NCBI GenBank assembly: GCA_017624835.1
Contig: JAGAMG010000039.1
Location: 1 to 64,000 of the forward strand
Length of the DNA: 64,000 nucleotides
From: Lachnospiraceae bacterium
GTDB lineage: Bacteria; Bacillota; Clostridia; Lachnospirales; Lachnospiraceae
Direction of reading: 5' to 3'
Shown: positions 1 through 8,847 of the stretch, one piece after another
Layout: each line of letters opens with the position of its first letter
Numbering within the stretch: position 1 is the first letter of the stretch
Translations under genes and position numbers: made by a program
Notes under the pieces: generated by a model
Told to the model about the DNA's origin: nothing
The model's database searches: none
Seen by the model: the letters and a program-made list of their open reading frames with translations, nothing else

Positions 1-57
1 AGTCCATACATATCGGCTACACGGACGCTTACTTTGTTCACTTTGGCAAAATCAAAC

Positions 58-117
58 GCGGTGCAAACGAAAGGGCAGTTTTTCTATATTTAAAGACTGC
101 TTTTTCGTTTACGCCGC
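58..117. repeat. Long imperfect inverted repeat (hairpin) upstream of hsdS piece
   Basis: Bases 58-79 pair with 96-117 around a 16-base loop, giving a stem of about 22 pairs with three G-T wobbles and one mismatch. Bases 101-105 are T. It could terminate an upstream gene outside the window or be a dispersed palindromic element. No convincing complete gene is seen in bases 1-130; two frames stay open through the hairpin, but that is expected of a palindrome. Confidence 0.6.
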
Positions 118-197
118 TATTGATTGTAGCCTAAAGAATTTGCAAGAATTTAAGAAAAGTAAGAAATGTTATTGATTTAAGAAAACAGGAATTAGAA

Positions 198-806
198 GTG
201 TTAGATAATCTCATCAAATCCCGATTTGTCGAGATGTTTGGCGACCCAATTGCAAACAGCGAAAACTTGGTTTTAAAGCCACTAAATGATATTTGCGTGA
301 AAATAACTGATGGTACACATGATACCCCACCAAGATATAGTAGTGGATATTTATTGATTACAGGGAAAAATATTCGCTCATCTGGAATCGTTTTTGATGA
401 GGTCGAGTATGTTTCGGCAGAAGACCATAAGATAATATATGATAGATGTAATCCTGAATATGGGGATGTTTTGTATACCAATATAGGGGTAAATTATGGA
501 ACTGCTTGTTTAAATAGTTTGGATTACGAGTTTAGCATGAAAAATGTTGCGTTGTTAAAGCCTAATAAGGAAGTCCTTAATGGGTATTATTTATGGGAAT
601 GCTTAAACATTATGCGAAACTATATTTTGTCGATGAATCAAGTAGGCGGAGCACAAACATTTATGGGACTTGCGACTATCAAAAAAATAACGATACCAGT
701 CTCTCCAATTGAAATTCAAAATCAATTTGCTGCATTCGTTGAACAGACCGACAAATTGAAATTTCGTTCAATTATTTTAACAAACTCATTGGAAAATATG
801 GCATAA
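198..806 (+). CDS. hsdS: Type I restriction specificity subunit, C-terminal half (one TRD)
   Basis: This reads as the second half of an HsdS DNA-recognition subunit. It opens in the conserved central helix (LDNLIKSRFVEMFGD), followed by one target-recognition domain and the start of the distal conserved helix (IEIQNQFAAFVEQTDK). At 202 residues it is half the usual length of about 400. The helix-like frame extends upstream to a stop at 132-134, so the first TRD is absent rather than outside the window. A GTG at 198 follows AGGA at a workable spacing. The last residues diverge from the usual C-terminal helix, so the end also looks cut. One-TRD HsdS proteins are known to work as dimers, so function is possible, but a silent cassette or a remnant is equally likely. 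hsdM is not in the window; hsdR follows. Confidence 0.72.
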   Translation: MLDNLIKSRFVEMFGDPIANSENLVLKPLNDICVKITDGTHDTPPRYSSGYLLITGKNIRSSGIVFDEVEYVSAEDHKIIYDRCNPEYGDVLYTNIGVNYGTACLNSLDYEFSMKNVALLKPNKEVLNGYYLWECLNIMRNYILSMNQVGGAQTFMGLATIKKITIPVSPIEIQNQFAAFVEQTDKLKFRSIILTNSLENMA

Positions 807-866
807 AGTTCTATAATTACATTATGTGTAAGACACCTTAAGAAAAAAGTAGAAGGGGGCTTGGCA

Positions 867-3800
867 ATGACCAACTTTGATTATTTAAAGAAAGAATCCA
901 AGTTCAGTAGTTTTTCGGACGTGGCTATTGCTGCGGAGAGAGTTCTAAATATTGATGTTGAATCGAGCGTAATCAATTGTCGTAGGGCAATGGAATTTGC
1001 AATTAAGTGGATGTATTCTGTAGATAAGTCATTGGAGATGCCATATCAAGATACTCTGATAAGTCTGATGAGTACAGAAGATTTTCATGGTTTGGTTGAT
1101 GATAATCTCTGGAAACGAATGGATTTGATTCGGATAATCGGAAATAGAGCTGCACATAATGGCAAAAAGATATCCATGGATGAGGCTGTTTTATGCTTGC
1201 AGAATCTATTTATTTTCTTGGATTATGTAGCATACTGCTATGCTGATGAATATGAAGAACATGAATTTGATGTTGAGTTGTTGCAGAATCAGCAAACGCT
1301 AGTAGCTTTACAGCAAACATCGGATATAGATGTTGATCTAAAAGCGTTGATAGCAGAAAATAAGGCACTGAAGGAGGAATTAACAGCCAGACGTGAAGAA
1401 CAGCAAGCGACCTATATACCTAAGCCTTTGGATTTGTCCGAGTATAAAACGCGCAAAATATATATTGATACTATGTTGTTGGATGCCGGTTGGACGGAAG
1501 GAAAAGATTGGATAAATGAAGTAAAACTTCAAGGGATGCCAAATAAATCAGAAGTGGGAGTTGCAGATTATGTGTTATATGATGATATGCATAGACCATT
1601 GGCAATAATCGAAGCAAAACGTGCCTGTGAGGGGGTGTCAAAAGGTCAGCAACAGGCAAAATTGTATGCGGACATATTGGAAAAACAGTATAAACGTAGA
1701 CCGGTGGTTTTTTTAACCAATGGTTTTGAAACACATATTATTGACAATCAATATCCAGAAAGAAAATGTGCTGTTATTTATTCTAAAAGAGATTTGGAAA
1801 AATTGTTTAATTTGCAGACAATGAAAACAAGTCTAAATCATGTTGTTGTAGATAAAGAGATTGCAGGACGCTATTATCAAGAGGCTGCTGTTAAGGCTGT
1901 ATGTGATTGCTTTGATAAGGAGAATAGAAGGAAAGCTCTGTTAGTTATGGCAACCGGTTCCGGTAAAACCAGAACTGTTATTGCATTATGTAAGGTATTA
2001 TTGGAGGCTGGCTGGATAAAAAATATTTTGTTCTTGGCAGATAGAAATTCCTTGGTTACACAGGCAAAAAGAAGTTTTGTAAATCTTTTGCCGGATTTGT
2101 CATGTTCTAATTTAGTAGAGGAAAAAGATAATTATAATGCTCATTGCATTTTTTCAACCTATCAGACAATGATGAATTGTATTGATTCCGTAAAGGACGA
2201 GGAAGAAAAGAAACTATTTACATGTGGTCATTTTGATTTGGTCATTTGTGATGAAGCTCATCGTTCAATTTACAATAAGTACAAGGATATTTTTCATTAT
2301 TTTGATGCACCATTGGTAGGACTTACTGCAACACCCAAGGATGAAATTGATAAAAATACTTATGGAATTTTTAATTTGGAAAAGGGGGTGCCTACTTATG
2401 GTTATGAGTTGGCACAGGCTGTAGATGATGGATACTTAGTGGATTATCTTTCGGTAGAAACAAAACTTAAATTTATCGAACATGGAATTGTATATGATGA
2501 ATTATCCGAGGAAGATAAGGAAGTGTATGAGGAAACCTTTGGATCGGACGAGAAAGAATTGCCGGAAAGAATAGCATCTTCTGCGATAAATACTTGGGTA
2601 TTCAATGAAGATACTATCAAGAAGGTTCTTCATACATTAATGACAGATGGATTAAAAATTAATTATGGAGAATTGCTCGGGAAAACAATTATTTTTGCAA
2701 AAAATCATGAACATGCAGAAAAAATATTGAAAGTATTTAATAAAGAATATCCATATCTTAGCAAAAATGGACAGCCATTTGCTAAGGTAATTGATAATTA
2801 TATGACTTATGCACAGAGTGCGATTGATGAATTTTCAGATGCGAATAAAATGCCACAAATTGCTATATCTGTAGATATGCTTGATACCGGTATTGATGTA
2901 CCGGAGGTGTTGAACTTAGTGTTTTTTAAGAAGGTCATGAGTAAAGCTAAGTTCTGGCAAATGATTGGACGAGGTACCCGCTTGTGTCCGAAATTGATGG
3001 ATGGAGAAGACAAGCAGAAATTTTATATTTTTGATTTTTGTGGAAATTTTGAATTCTTTAGAATGAATCCAGGAAAGCCTACTGCCAATATGATTGCTTT
3101 GCAGGGTGCAATTTTTAATTTGGAGTTCCAGATAGCATACAAGTTACAGGATGTGCAGTATCAGGTAGACCGGCTAATTACATATAGAAATAAGCTGGTA
3201 GAAATGATGACAGGAAAGGTGCAGGAACTTGACAGAGAGAATTTTGCAGTGAGGCAGCATTTGAAGTATGTAGATACTTATTCAATAGTTGCAAATTATC
3301 AGACGTTAACATACGAAGATGTATTAGATGTAAGGGAGGAGTTAGCGCCATTAATTCTTCCGGATGGTGATGAGGCAAGTGCAGTACGTTTTGATGCACT
3401 TCTCTATGGTTTGGAGTTGGCTTATCTTGCAGGAAAGAAGTATGGAAGAGCCAAAACTGACTTGTATAAAAAAGTAAACGGAATAGCAAGTGTAGCTAAT
3501 GTTCCGGAAATACAGGTGCAAGCAGAATTAATTAATAAAATATTGCATACGGATTATTTGGATAATGCGGGAATTGATGAATTTGAACATATTCGAAAAA
3601 ACTTGCGCAATTTGATGAAGTATATAATTCCAGGAACGTATAAATATAATACTAATTTTACTGATGATATTTTATCGGTTGAGTGGCATGAATCGGAGCT
3701 TGAAGATGATGCACTGCAGAATTATAAAATGAAGGCAGAGTATTATGTGCGTCAACATCAAGATAATCTTGTTATTGCAAAATTAAAAACGAACAAGCCA

Positions 3801-4175
3801 TTAACTGCGAGTGATATTTCTGTTTTAGAGGATATTCTTTGGAAAGAAGTTGGAACTAAGGATGATTATAAAGCAGAATATGGTGAGAAACCATTAGGCG
3901 AATTTGTACGAGAGATAGTAGGATTAGATATGAATGCCGCCAAGGAAGCCTTTTCTGATTTTTTGAATAGTACAAATATGGATAGCAGACAAATTTATTT
4001 TGTGAATCAGATTGTGGAGTACATTGTGCACAATGGTATGATGAAAGACCTGTCTGTTTTGCAAGAGCCACCATTTACAGATAAAGGAAGTGTGGTAGAG
4101 ATATTTACTGATTTAAATGTCTGGATGGGAATACGAAAGGTAATAGAACAAATAAATACCAATGCGGTAGCATAA
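867..4175 (+). CDS. hsdR: Type I restriction enzyme, R (motor/nuclease) subunit
   Basis: This large subunit translocates and cuts unmodified DNA when complexed with HsdM and HsdS. An N-terminal DUF4145-like helical domain (about 1-130) precedes a PD-(D/E)xK nuclease with Asp234 and Glu249-Ala-Lys251. A superfamily 2 helicase core follows, with Walker A ATGSGKT at 362-368 and DEAH at 462-465. The C-terminal 350 residues resemble the EcoEI-type R-subunit tail. About 1100 residues is normal for the family. The ATG at 867 is preferred because the site AGAAGGGGG ends seven bases before it; a TTG at 861 would sit almost on that site. It follows the hsdS piece after a 60-base gap with no obvious terminator. 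No inactivating change is seen, but its activity depends on an HsdM and an intact HsdS not visible here. Confidence 0.93.
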   Translation: MTNFDYLKKESKFSSFSDVAIAAERVLNIDVESSVINCRRAMEFAIKWMYSVDKSLEMPYQDTLISLMSTEDFHGLVDDNLWKRMDLIRIIGNRAAHNGKKISMDEAVLCLQNLFIFLDYVAYCYADEYEEHEFDVELLQNQQTLVALQQTSDIDVDLKALIAENKALKEELTARREEQQATYIPKPLDLSEYKTRKIYIDTMLLDAGWTEGKDWINEVKLQGMPNKSEVGVADYVLYDDMHRPLAIIEAKRACEGVSKGQQQAKLYADILEKQYKRRPVVFLTNGFETHIIDNQYPERKCAVIYSKRDLEKLFNLQTMKTSLNHVVVDKEIAGRYYQEAAVKAVCDCFDKENRRKALLVMATGSGKTRTVIALCKVLLEAGWIKNILFLADRNSLVTQAKRSFVNLLPDLSCSNLVEEKDNYNAHCIFSTYQTMMNCIDSVKDEEEKKLFTCGHFDLVICDEAHRSIYNKYKDIFHYFDAPLVGLTATPKDEIDKNTYGIFNLEKGVPTYGYELAQAVDDGYLVDYLSVETKLKFIEHGIVYDELSEEDKEVYEETFGSDEKELPERIASSAINTWVFNEDTIKKVLHTLMTDGLKINYGELLGKTIIFAKNHEHAEKILKVFNKEYPYLSKNGQPFAKVIDNYMTYAQSAIDEFSDANKMPQIAISVDMLDTGIDVPEVLNLVFFKKVMSKAKFWQMIGRGTRLCPKLMDGEDKQKFYIFDFCGNFEFFRMNPGKPTANMIALQGAIFNLEFQIAYKLQDVQYQVDRLITYRNKLVEMMTGKVQELDRENFAVRQHLKYVDTYSIVANYQTLTYEDVLDVREELAPLILPDGDEASAVRFDALLYGLELAYLAGKKYGRAKTDLYKKVNGIASVANVPEIQVQAELINKILHTDYLDNAGIDEFEHIRKNLRNLMKYIIPGTYKYNTNFTDDILSVEWHESELEDDALQNYKMKAEYYVRQHQDNLVIAKLKTNKPLTASDISVLEDILWKEVGTKDDYKAEYGEKPLGEFVREIVGLDMNAAKEAFSDFLNSTNMDSRQIYFVNQIVEYIVHNGMMKDLSVLQEPPFTDKGSVVEIFTDLNVWMGIRKVIEQINTNAVA

Positions 4176-4180
4176 AACCC

Positions 4181-4207
4181 GGCGGCAGGGGAATATCCCT
4201 TGCCGCC
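4181..4207. terminator. Bidirectional terminator between hsdR and metY
   Basis: An 11-pair GC-rich stem (4181-4191 with 4197-4207, one G-T wobble, five-base loop) lies between two convergent genes. T-rich tracts occur on both sides (TATTTTTA to the right, TTTTATG on the minus strand), as expected for a shared intrinsic terminator. Confidence 0.82.
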
Positions 4208-4217
4208 ATTACTATTT

Positions 4218-5489
4218 TTAGAACTCTAATGCCTGTTCCAAATCCGCAATAATATCATTCACATTCTCAATACCTACAGAAAGACGTACCAAATCAGGCC
4301 CAACGCCTGCGGCAATCAGTTCTTCATCATTCATCTGTCTGTGGGTTGCAGAAGCTGGATGCAGGATACAGGTATGTGCATCTGCCACATGGGTTGCAAT
4401 CATGGCAACCTTTAATTTGCCCATGAATTTTTCAGCTGCGGGACGACCGCCCTTTACACCAAAGGAGATAACGCCACAGGTTCCCTTAGGCATATATTTT
4501 TGGGCACGCTCATAATACTTATTGCCGGGAAGTCCGGGATAATTTACCCAGGTAACATTCTCATGTGCTTCCAGGAACTCAGCAACCTTCTGTGCATTCG
4601 CACAATGTCTTTCCATACGAACATGTAAGGACTCCAGACCAAGATTAATAAGATAAGCATTCATAGGTGCCTGAATGGAACCAAGGTCACGCATGAGCTG
4701 TGCAGTAGCTTTGGTAATGAAAGCACCTTCCAAACCGAATTTTTCTGCATATACCACGCCATGATAGGATTCATCGGGGGTGGTCAGTCCGGGGAATTTG
4801 TCAGCATGTGCAAACCAGTCGAATTTACCGGAATCTACAATACAGCCGCCCACACTTGCATCATGACCATCCATATATTTGGTGGTGGAATGGGTTACAA
4901 TATCAGCACCCCATTCGATAGGACGACAGTTAATGGGGGTTGCAAAGGTATTGTCAATAATCAAGGGAACACCATGTGAGTGTGCAGCCTTTGCAAATCT
5001 TTCAATATCAAATACAATCAGTGCAGGGTTGGCAAGAGTTTCGCCAAACACAGCCTTGGTATTGGGACGGAAAGCTGCTTCTAACTCTTCATCGGAGCAG
5101 TCCGGGTCAACGAAAGTAAATTCAATGCCCATGCGCTTCATGGTAACTGCAAATAGGTTGTAGGAACCACCGTAAATAGTGGAGGAGGAAACCACATGAT
5201 CTCCGGCGCCACAGATATTGAAGACCGCATAAAAGGTTGCTGCCTGACCGGAAGAGGTCAGCATTGCAGCGGAACCACCCTCCAATTCGCAAATTTTCTT
5301 TGCTACATAGTCATTGGTGGGATTGGCAAGTCTGGTGTAGAAATAACCGTTTGCTTCCAAATCAAACAGCTTACCCATATCCTCACTGCTATCATATTTA
5401 AAGGTAGTACTCTGTACAATGGGAATCATGCGGGATTCGCCATTTCCGGGGGTATAACCGGCGTGGATACATTTTGTTTCTCTTTCCAT
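4218..5489 (-). CDS. metY: O-acetylhomoserine aminocarboxypropyltransferase / cysteine synthase
   Basis: This PLP enzyme of the Cys/Met metabolism family is expected to combine O-acetylhomoserine with sulfide to give homocysteine, a direct sulfhydrylation route to methionine. The PLP lysine is Lys204 in the STTKYMDGH motif, and Asp179 of IIDNTFATP should contact the pyridine nitrogen. The 423-residue length fits MetY; family members called cystathionine gamma-synthase are shorter. The start is placed at 5489 because the ribosome site GGAGAGGAG lies inside the first codons of the longer frame that starts at 5510. It is a single gene, divergent from the copper operon. A perfect palindrome GCAGTACTGC at 5531-5540 lies in its upstream region and could be a regulatory site. 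No SAM riboswitch or T-box is seen upstream. Confidence 0.93.
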   Translation of the reverse strand: MERETKCIHAGYTPGNGESRMIPIVQSTTFKYDSSEDMGKLFDLEANGYFYTRLANPTNDYVAKKICELEGGSAAMLTSSGQAATFYAVFNICGAGDHVVSSSTIYGGSYNLFAVTMKRMGIEFTFVDPDCSDEELEAAFRPNTKAVFGETLANPALIVFDIERFAKAAHSHGVPLIIDNTFATPINCRPIEWGADIVTHSTTKYMDGHDASVGGCIVDSGKFDWFAHADKFPGLTTPDESYHGVVYAEKFGLEGAFITKATAQLMRDLGSIQAPMNAYLINLGLESLHVRMERHCANAQKVAEFLEAHENVTWVNYPGLPGNKYYERAQKYMPKGTCGVISFGVKGGRPAAEKFMGKLKVAMIATHVADAHTCILHPASATHRQMNDEELIAAGVGPDLVRLSVGIENVNDIIADLEQALEF

Positions 5490-5593
5490 TATGTATATTC
5501 TCCTCTCCATGTTGGGATAATCGTCGCAATGCAGTACTGCGCATAATTAAAGTTATTTTACCACTAAACATGCTATATGAAAAGAGAAAAATA

Positions 5594-5654
5594 TTGACAG
5601 ATACCCTGTGGGGGTATATTATTTGTTTGAATAAGACATACCCCTATAGGGTAT
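5594..5654 (+). promoter_or_regulatory. csoR-copA promoter with two CsoR-type operators
   Basis: TTGACA (5594-5599), a 17-base spacer and TATTAT (5617-5622) form a strong sigma-A promoter. Two 17-base GC-centred palindromes match known CsoR sites: one at 5601-5617 inside the spacer, and ATACCCCTATAGGGTAT at 5638-5654 just downstream of the likely start. Apo-CsoR on the first would block RNA polymerase, and copper(I) would release it. Confidence 0.88.
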
Positions 5655-5700
5655 ATTGTAATAGAAATCTGATTTGGAACGGAGAAAGGAATAACATAGA

Positions 5701-6018
5701 ATGGAAGAACAGAAAGAAATTGCTACAGGCTGTTGCTGTCATCAAAAGGCAACGCCCAGAGAAGAACAGGAATTAAAGCAGTTAAAAAACAGATTAAATC
5801 GCATTATCGGACAGCTCAATGGTATTGGCAGGATGTTGGATGAAAACAGATATTGCGGAGAGATTCTGACGCAGCTGGCTGCTGCCGAAAGTGCCTTGCA
5901 ATCCTTTGGATATGTGATTTTACAGGAGCATATGGAAACCTGTATGGTGGAGCAAATCAACAAGGGAAATACAGAGGTTATAGAAGAGGCAGTAGAGCTG
6001 ATAAAAAAACTAAAGTAG
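5701..6018 (+). CDS. csoR: CsoR-family copper-sensing repressor
   Basis: This small all-helical DUF156 repressor binds DNA without copper and is released by Cu(I). The Cys-His-Cys ligand set is complete: Cys52 (YCGEIL), then His77 and Cys81 (HMETC), which separates copper sensors from formaldehyde-type FrmR relatives. An extra CCCH cluster at residues 11-14 in the N-terminal tail could also bind metal. At 105 residues it is of normal size. It is the first gene of an operon with copA 48 bases downstream, and its promoter carries two matching operators, so autoregulation is very likely. Confidence 0.93.
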   Translation: MEEQKEIATGCCCHQKATPREEQELKQLKNRLNRIIGQLNGIGRMLDENRYCGEILTQLAAAESALQSFGYVILQEHMETCMVEQINKGNTEVIEEAVELIKKLK

Positions 6019-6066
6019 GCGTGAAATCAGAATAAGAAATTTGGACATAACAGAAAGGAAAGTGGG

Positions 6067-8844
6067 ATGAAAGAACGATATCATGTGACAGGTATGACCT
6101 GTTCCGCCTGCTCCTCCCATGTGGAAAAGGCAGTAAATAAATTGAATGGAATCGAAAAGGCTTCCGTAAATCTTCTGACGGAAACCATGGAAGTAACCTA
6201 TGATGAAGCACAGCTTTCCATGCAGGATATTGTAACAGCAGTGGAGAAGGCGGGTTACGGAGCTATGTTGATGAACGCTGGCAACAGGCAGGGAACCGGA
6301 GCAAATGGTGTAGGTGCGAGCGCCGGAACGCAGGAGAATGGCGTAAACGGTGTAGGAGCCGGAGCACAGGGAAATGCATCAGGAGTAGGAAGCGTAACAG
6401 GAGGAAACACAGGAAATAGAGACAGGGATTCCCTAAAAGAAAAAGCAAAACAGGAAGACCGTGCTATGAAGTGGCGCTTGGGCGTGTCCATTGTCTTTTT
6501 GGTAGTGCTGATGTATGTGGCAATGTTCCATATGCTAAAGGAATGGTTTGGACTACCTATTCCGCAGTTTGTAATGAATGCCTTTCATGGCAATGAAAAT
6601 GCCATGAATTTTGCACTGACACAATTTTTGCTGGTGCTTCCCATTCTTTATATGAATCGGAAGTTTTTTAGTGTGGGCTTTAAAACCCTTGCTCACCGCA
6701 GCCCAAATATGGACAGCTTAATTGCCTTAGGAGCGGGAGCAGCGGTGGTATACGGTGTGTTTGCCATGTACCGCATCAGCTTTGGGCTGGGACATGGGGA
6801 TATGGCAGTTGTGGAGCAGTATTCCCATGATTTATATTTTGAATCTGCGGGTACCATTCTGACCTTGATTACGGTAGGAAAATATCTGGAGAGTCGCTCC
6901 AAGGGTAAGACCAGCGAGGCAATTACCAAGTTGATGAATTTGGCACCCAAGACTGCGATTCTGGTAACAGAATCCGGTGAGGAGAAGGAAGTGCCTACAG
7001 AGGAATTACAGAAAGGTGATATTTTTCTGGTAAAACCGGGAAGCCTGGTTCCGGTGGATGGGGTGGTAATCGAAGGCAATTCCAGTGTGGATGAAGCAGC
7101 TATTACCGGAGAAAGTGTTCCCGTGGAAAAACGTGAGGGAGATAAGGTAGTGTCTGCTACCATGAACAAGGCAGGCTTCTTAAAATGCCGTGCAGACCGT
7201 GTTGGAGAGGATACCACACTTTCCCAGATTATCAGATTGGTGGAGGAAGCCAGTGCCAGCAAGGCGCCCATTGCCCAATTGGCAGATAAGGTGGCAGGGG
7301 TATTTGTACCCACGGTTATTTGCATTTCTTTGATTACGCTGATTATTTGGTTGCTTGCAGGTGCCGGAGCAGAATTTGCTATTTCCACAGCCATTGCAGT
7401 GCTGGTTATTTCCTGTCCCTGTGCATTGGGACTGGCAACCCCTGTGGCAATTATGGTGGGAACCGGAGTGGGAGCCAATCATGGTATTTTAATTAAGTCC
7501 GGTGAAGCCTTACAGCTTGCTAAGGAAATCGATACGGTAGTACTTGATAAAACAGGAACCATTACCCAAGGAAAATTGCAGGTAATGCAGGTGGAGATTT
7601 GTGATAAGAGCTTTTCTGAAAAGCAGATTTTGGCATTGGCGGCAGCACTGGAAAGCCGTAGTGAGCATCCCTTGGCAGAAGCAGTGGTGGAGGCTGTCAA
7701 GAAACAGGAAGCAGAGGGCAGAGAGGGAGCTTCCCCGGCTGGGAACGGCATAGTCACTATGCAGCAGATTTGGGTGGAAGATTTTCAAGCAGTATTTGGG
7801 CGAGGAATTGAAGGAACACTTTCCGCAGATGGACTTACTAAAGGCAGATATTTTGTGGGAAATCAGCCCTATCTGGAGCAGCAGGGAATTTCATTGTCAG
7901 AAAGTGCATTAAAAAGCATTCACAGTATGGCGGATGAGGGACAAACCCCCTTGCTTGTGGCAAAGGAAAAGGAACTGTTAGGTATCATTGGTGTGGCAGA
8001 TACCTTGAAGGAAAGCTCGGTGGCGGCAGTGACTGCATGGCGGAATATGGGTGTGGACGTCATTATGCTGACCGGTGATAATAAGAGAACTGCGGAGGCG
8101 GTACGCAGAAAGTTGAATCTCACTGAGGTGGTGGCAGAGGTATTGCCTCAGGATAAGGAGCGTAAGGTCAGTGAGCTTAAAGGAAAAGGTCGCAGGGTTG
8201 CCATGATAGGGGATGGTATCAATGATGCACCTGCTTTGGCGGCAGCTGATGTAGGCATGGCAATCGGTGCAGGAACGGATGTGGCAATTGAGAGTGCGGA
8301 TATTATTTTGATGAAAAGTGATTTAAGGGATGCGGTAACGGCAATGCGCTTAAGCCGTGCTGTCATCCGTAACATCAAACAGAATCTGTTCTGGGCATTC
8401 TTTTATAACAGCATTGGTATTCCCTTGGCAGCGGGATTGTGGTATCCTTTATTTGGAATCAGATTAAATCCTATGTTTGGAGCTGCCGCCATGAGCTTGA
8501 GCAGTATTTTTGTGGTGGGAAATGCGTTGAGACTAAGAGGATTTAAGAGTGGTTTCAAGGAAAATTCCGAGATTACCGTAAATGATATAGAAAACAATAT
8601 TAATACACAGAAAGGAAATGAAAAAGAAATGGAAAAGGTAATGACAATTGAAGGAATGATGTGCGGACATTGCACAGGAAGAGTGCAGAAGGTATTGGAG
8701 GGACTTGACGGGGTAACAGAGGTAACTATGAGTCTGGAGAACAAGACAGCAACTGTTAAGATGGCTGCCGAGGTGGCGGATGAAGTACTGACTGCAGCAG
8801 TGGTGGATGCCGGCTATGAAGTGATAAGCATAGCCGTAAAGTAA
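6067..8844 (+). CDS. copA: Copper-exporting P1B-type ATPase with N- and C-terminal HMA domains
   Basis: This inner-membrane pump exports Cu(I). An N-terminal heavy-metal domain with Cys12-x2-Cys15 leads into a Gly/Asn/Ala-rich linker (about 76-125), then the membrane helices. The transport motif is Cys450-Pro-Cys452, the phosphorylated aspartate is Asp494 (DKTGT), and GDGIND starts near 715. After the last helices comes a second heavy-metal domain with MMCGHC, from about residue 859. Most CopA proteins keep metal domains at the N-terminus; here the C-terminal one resembles a fused CopZ chaperone. An in-frame ATG at 8629 follows AAAGGA (8611-8616), so a free CopZ-like protein of about 71 residues might also be made. 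The gene follows csoR in one operon, with ribosome site GAAAGGAAAGTGGG. Confidence 0.95.
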   Translation: MKERYHVTGMTCSACSSHVEKAVNKLNGIEKASVNLLTETMEVTYDEAQLSMQDIVTAVEKAGYGAMLMNAGNRQGTGANGVGASAGTQENGVNGVGAGAQGNASGVGSVTGGNTGNRDRDSLKEKAKQEDRAMKWRLGVSIVFLVVLMYVAMFHMLKEWFGLPIPQFVMNAFHGNENAMNFALTQFLLVLPILYMNRKFFSVGFKTLAHRSPNMDSLIALGAGAAVVYGVFAMYRISFGLGHGDMAVVEQYSHDLYFESAGTILTLITVGKYLESRSKGKTSEAITKLMNLAPKTAILVTESGEEKEVPTEELQKGDIFLVKPGSLVPVDGVVIEGNSSVDEAAITGESVPVEKREGDKVVSATMNKAGFLKCRADRVGEDTTLSQIIRLVEEASASKAPIAQLADKVAGVFVPTVICISLITLIIWLLAGAGAEFAISTAIAVLVISCPCALGLATPVAIMVGTGVGANHGILIKSGEALQLAKEIDTVVLDKTGTITQGKLQVMQVEICDKSFSEKQILALAAALESRSEHPLAEAVVEAVKKQEAEGREGASPAGNGIVTMQQIWVEDFQAVFGRGIEGTLSADGLTKGRYFVGNQPYLEQQGISLSESALKSIHSMADEGQTPLLVAKEKELLGIIGVADTLKESSVAAVTAWRNMGVDVIMLTGDNKRTAEAVRRKLNLTEVVAEVLPQDKERKVSELKGKGRRVAMIGDGINDAPALAAADVGMAIGAGTDVAIESADIILMKSDLRDAVTAMRLSRAVIRNIKQNLFWAFFYNSIGIPLAAGLWYPLFGIRLNPMFGAAAMSLSSIFVVGNALRLRGFKSGFKENSEITVNDIENNINTQKGNEKEMEKVMTIEGMMCGHCTGRVQKVLEGLDGVTEVTMSLENKTATVKMAAEVADEVLTAAVVDAGYEVISIAVK

Positions 8845-8847
8845 GTG

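Noticed and set aside
1-130. A complete small gene upstream of hsdS
   Set aside because: Open frames here cross the long hairpin, have no start in the window and no ribosome site; they may only be ends of something outside.
5511-5700. SAM riboswitch or T-box upstream of metY
   Set aside because: The region holds the divergent copper promoter and short palindromes only; no conserved blocks of these leaders are seen.
6693-7478. Long minus-strand open frame opposite copA
   Set aside because: It is fully contained in copA, and has low-complexity Ala/Ser/Thr-rich composition typical of antisense shadows, with no ribosome site.
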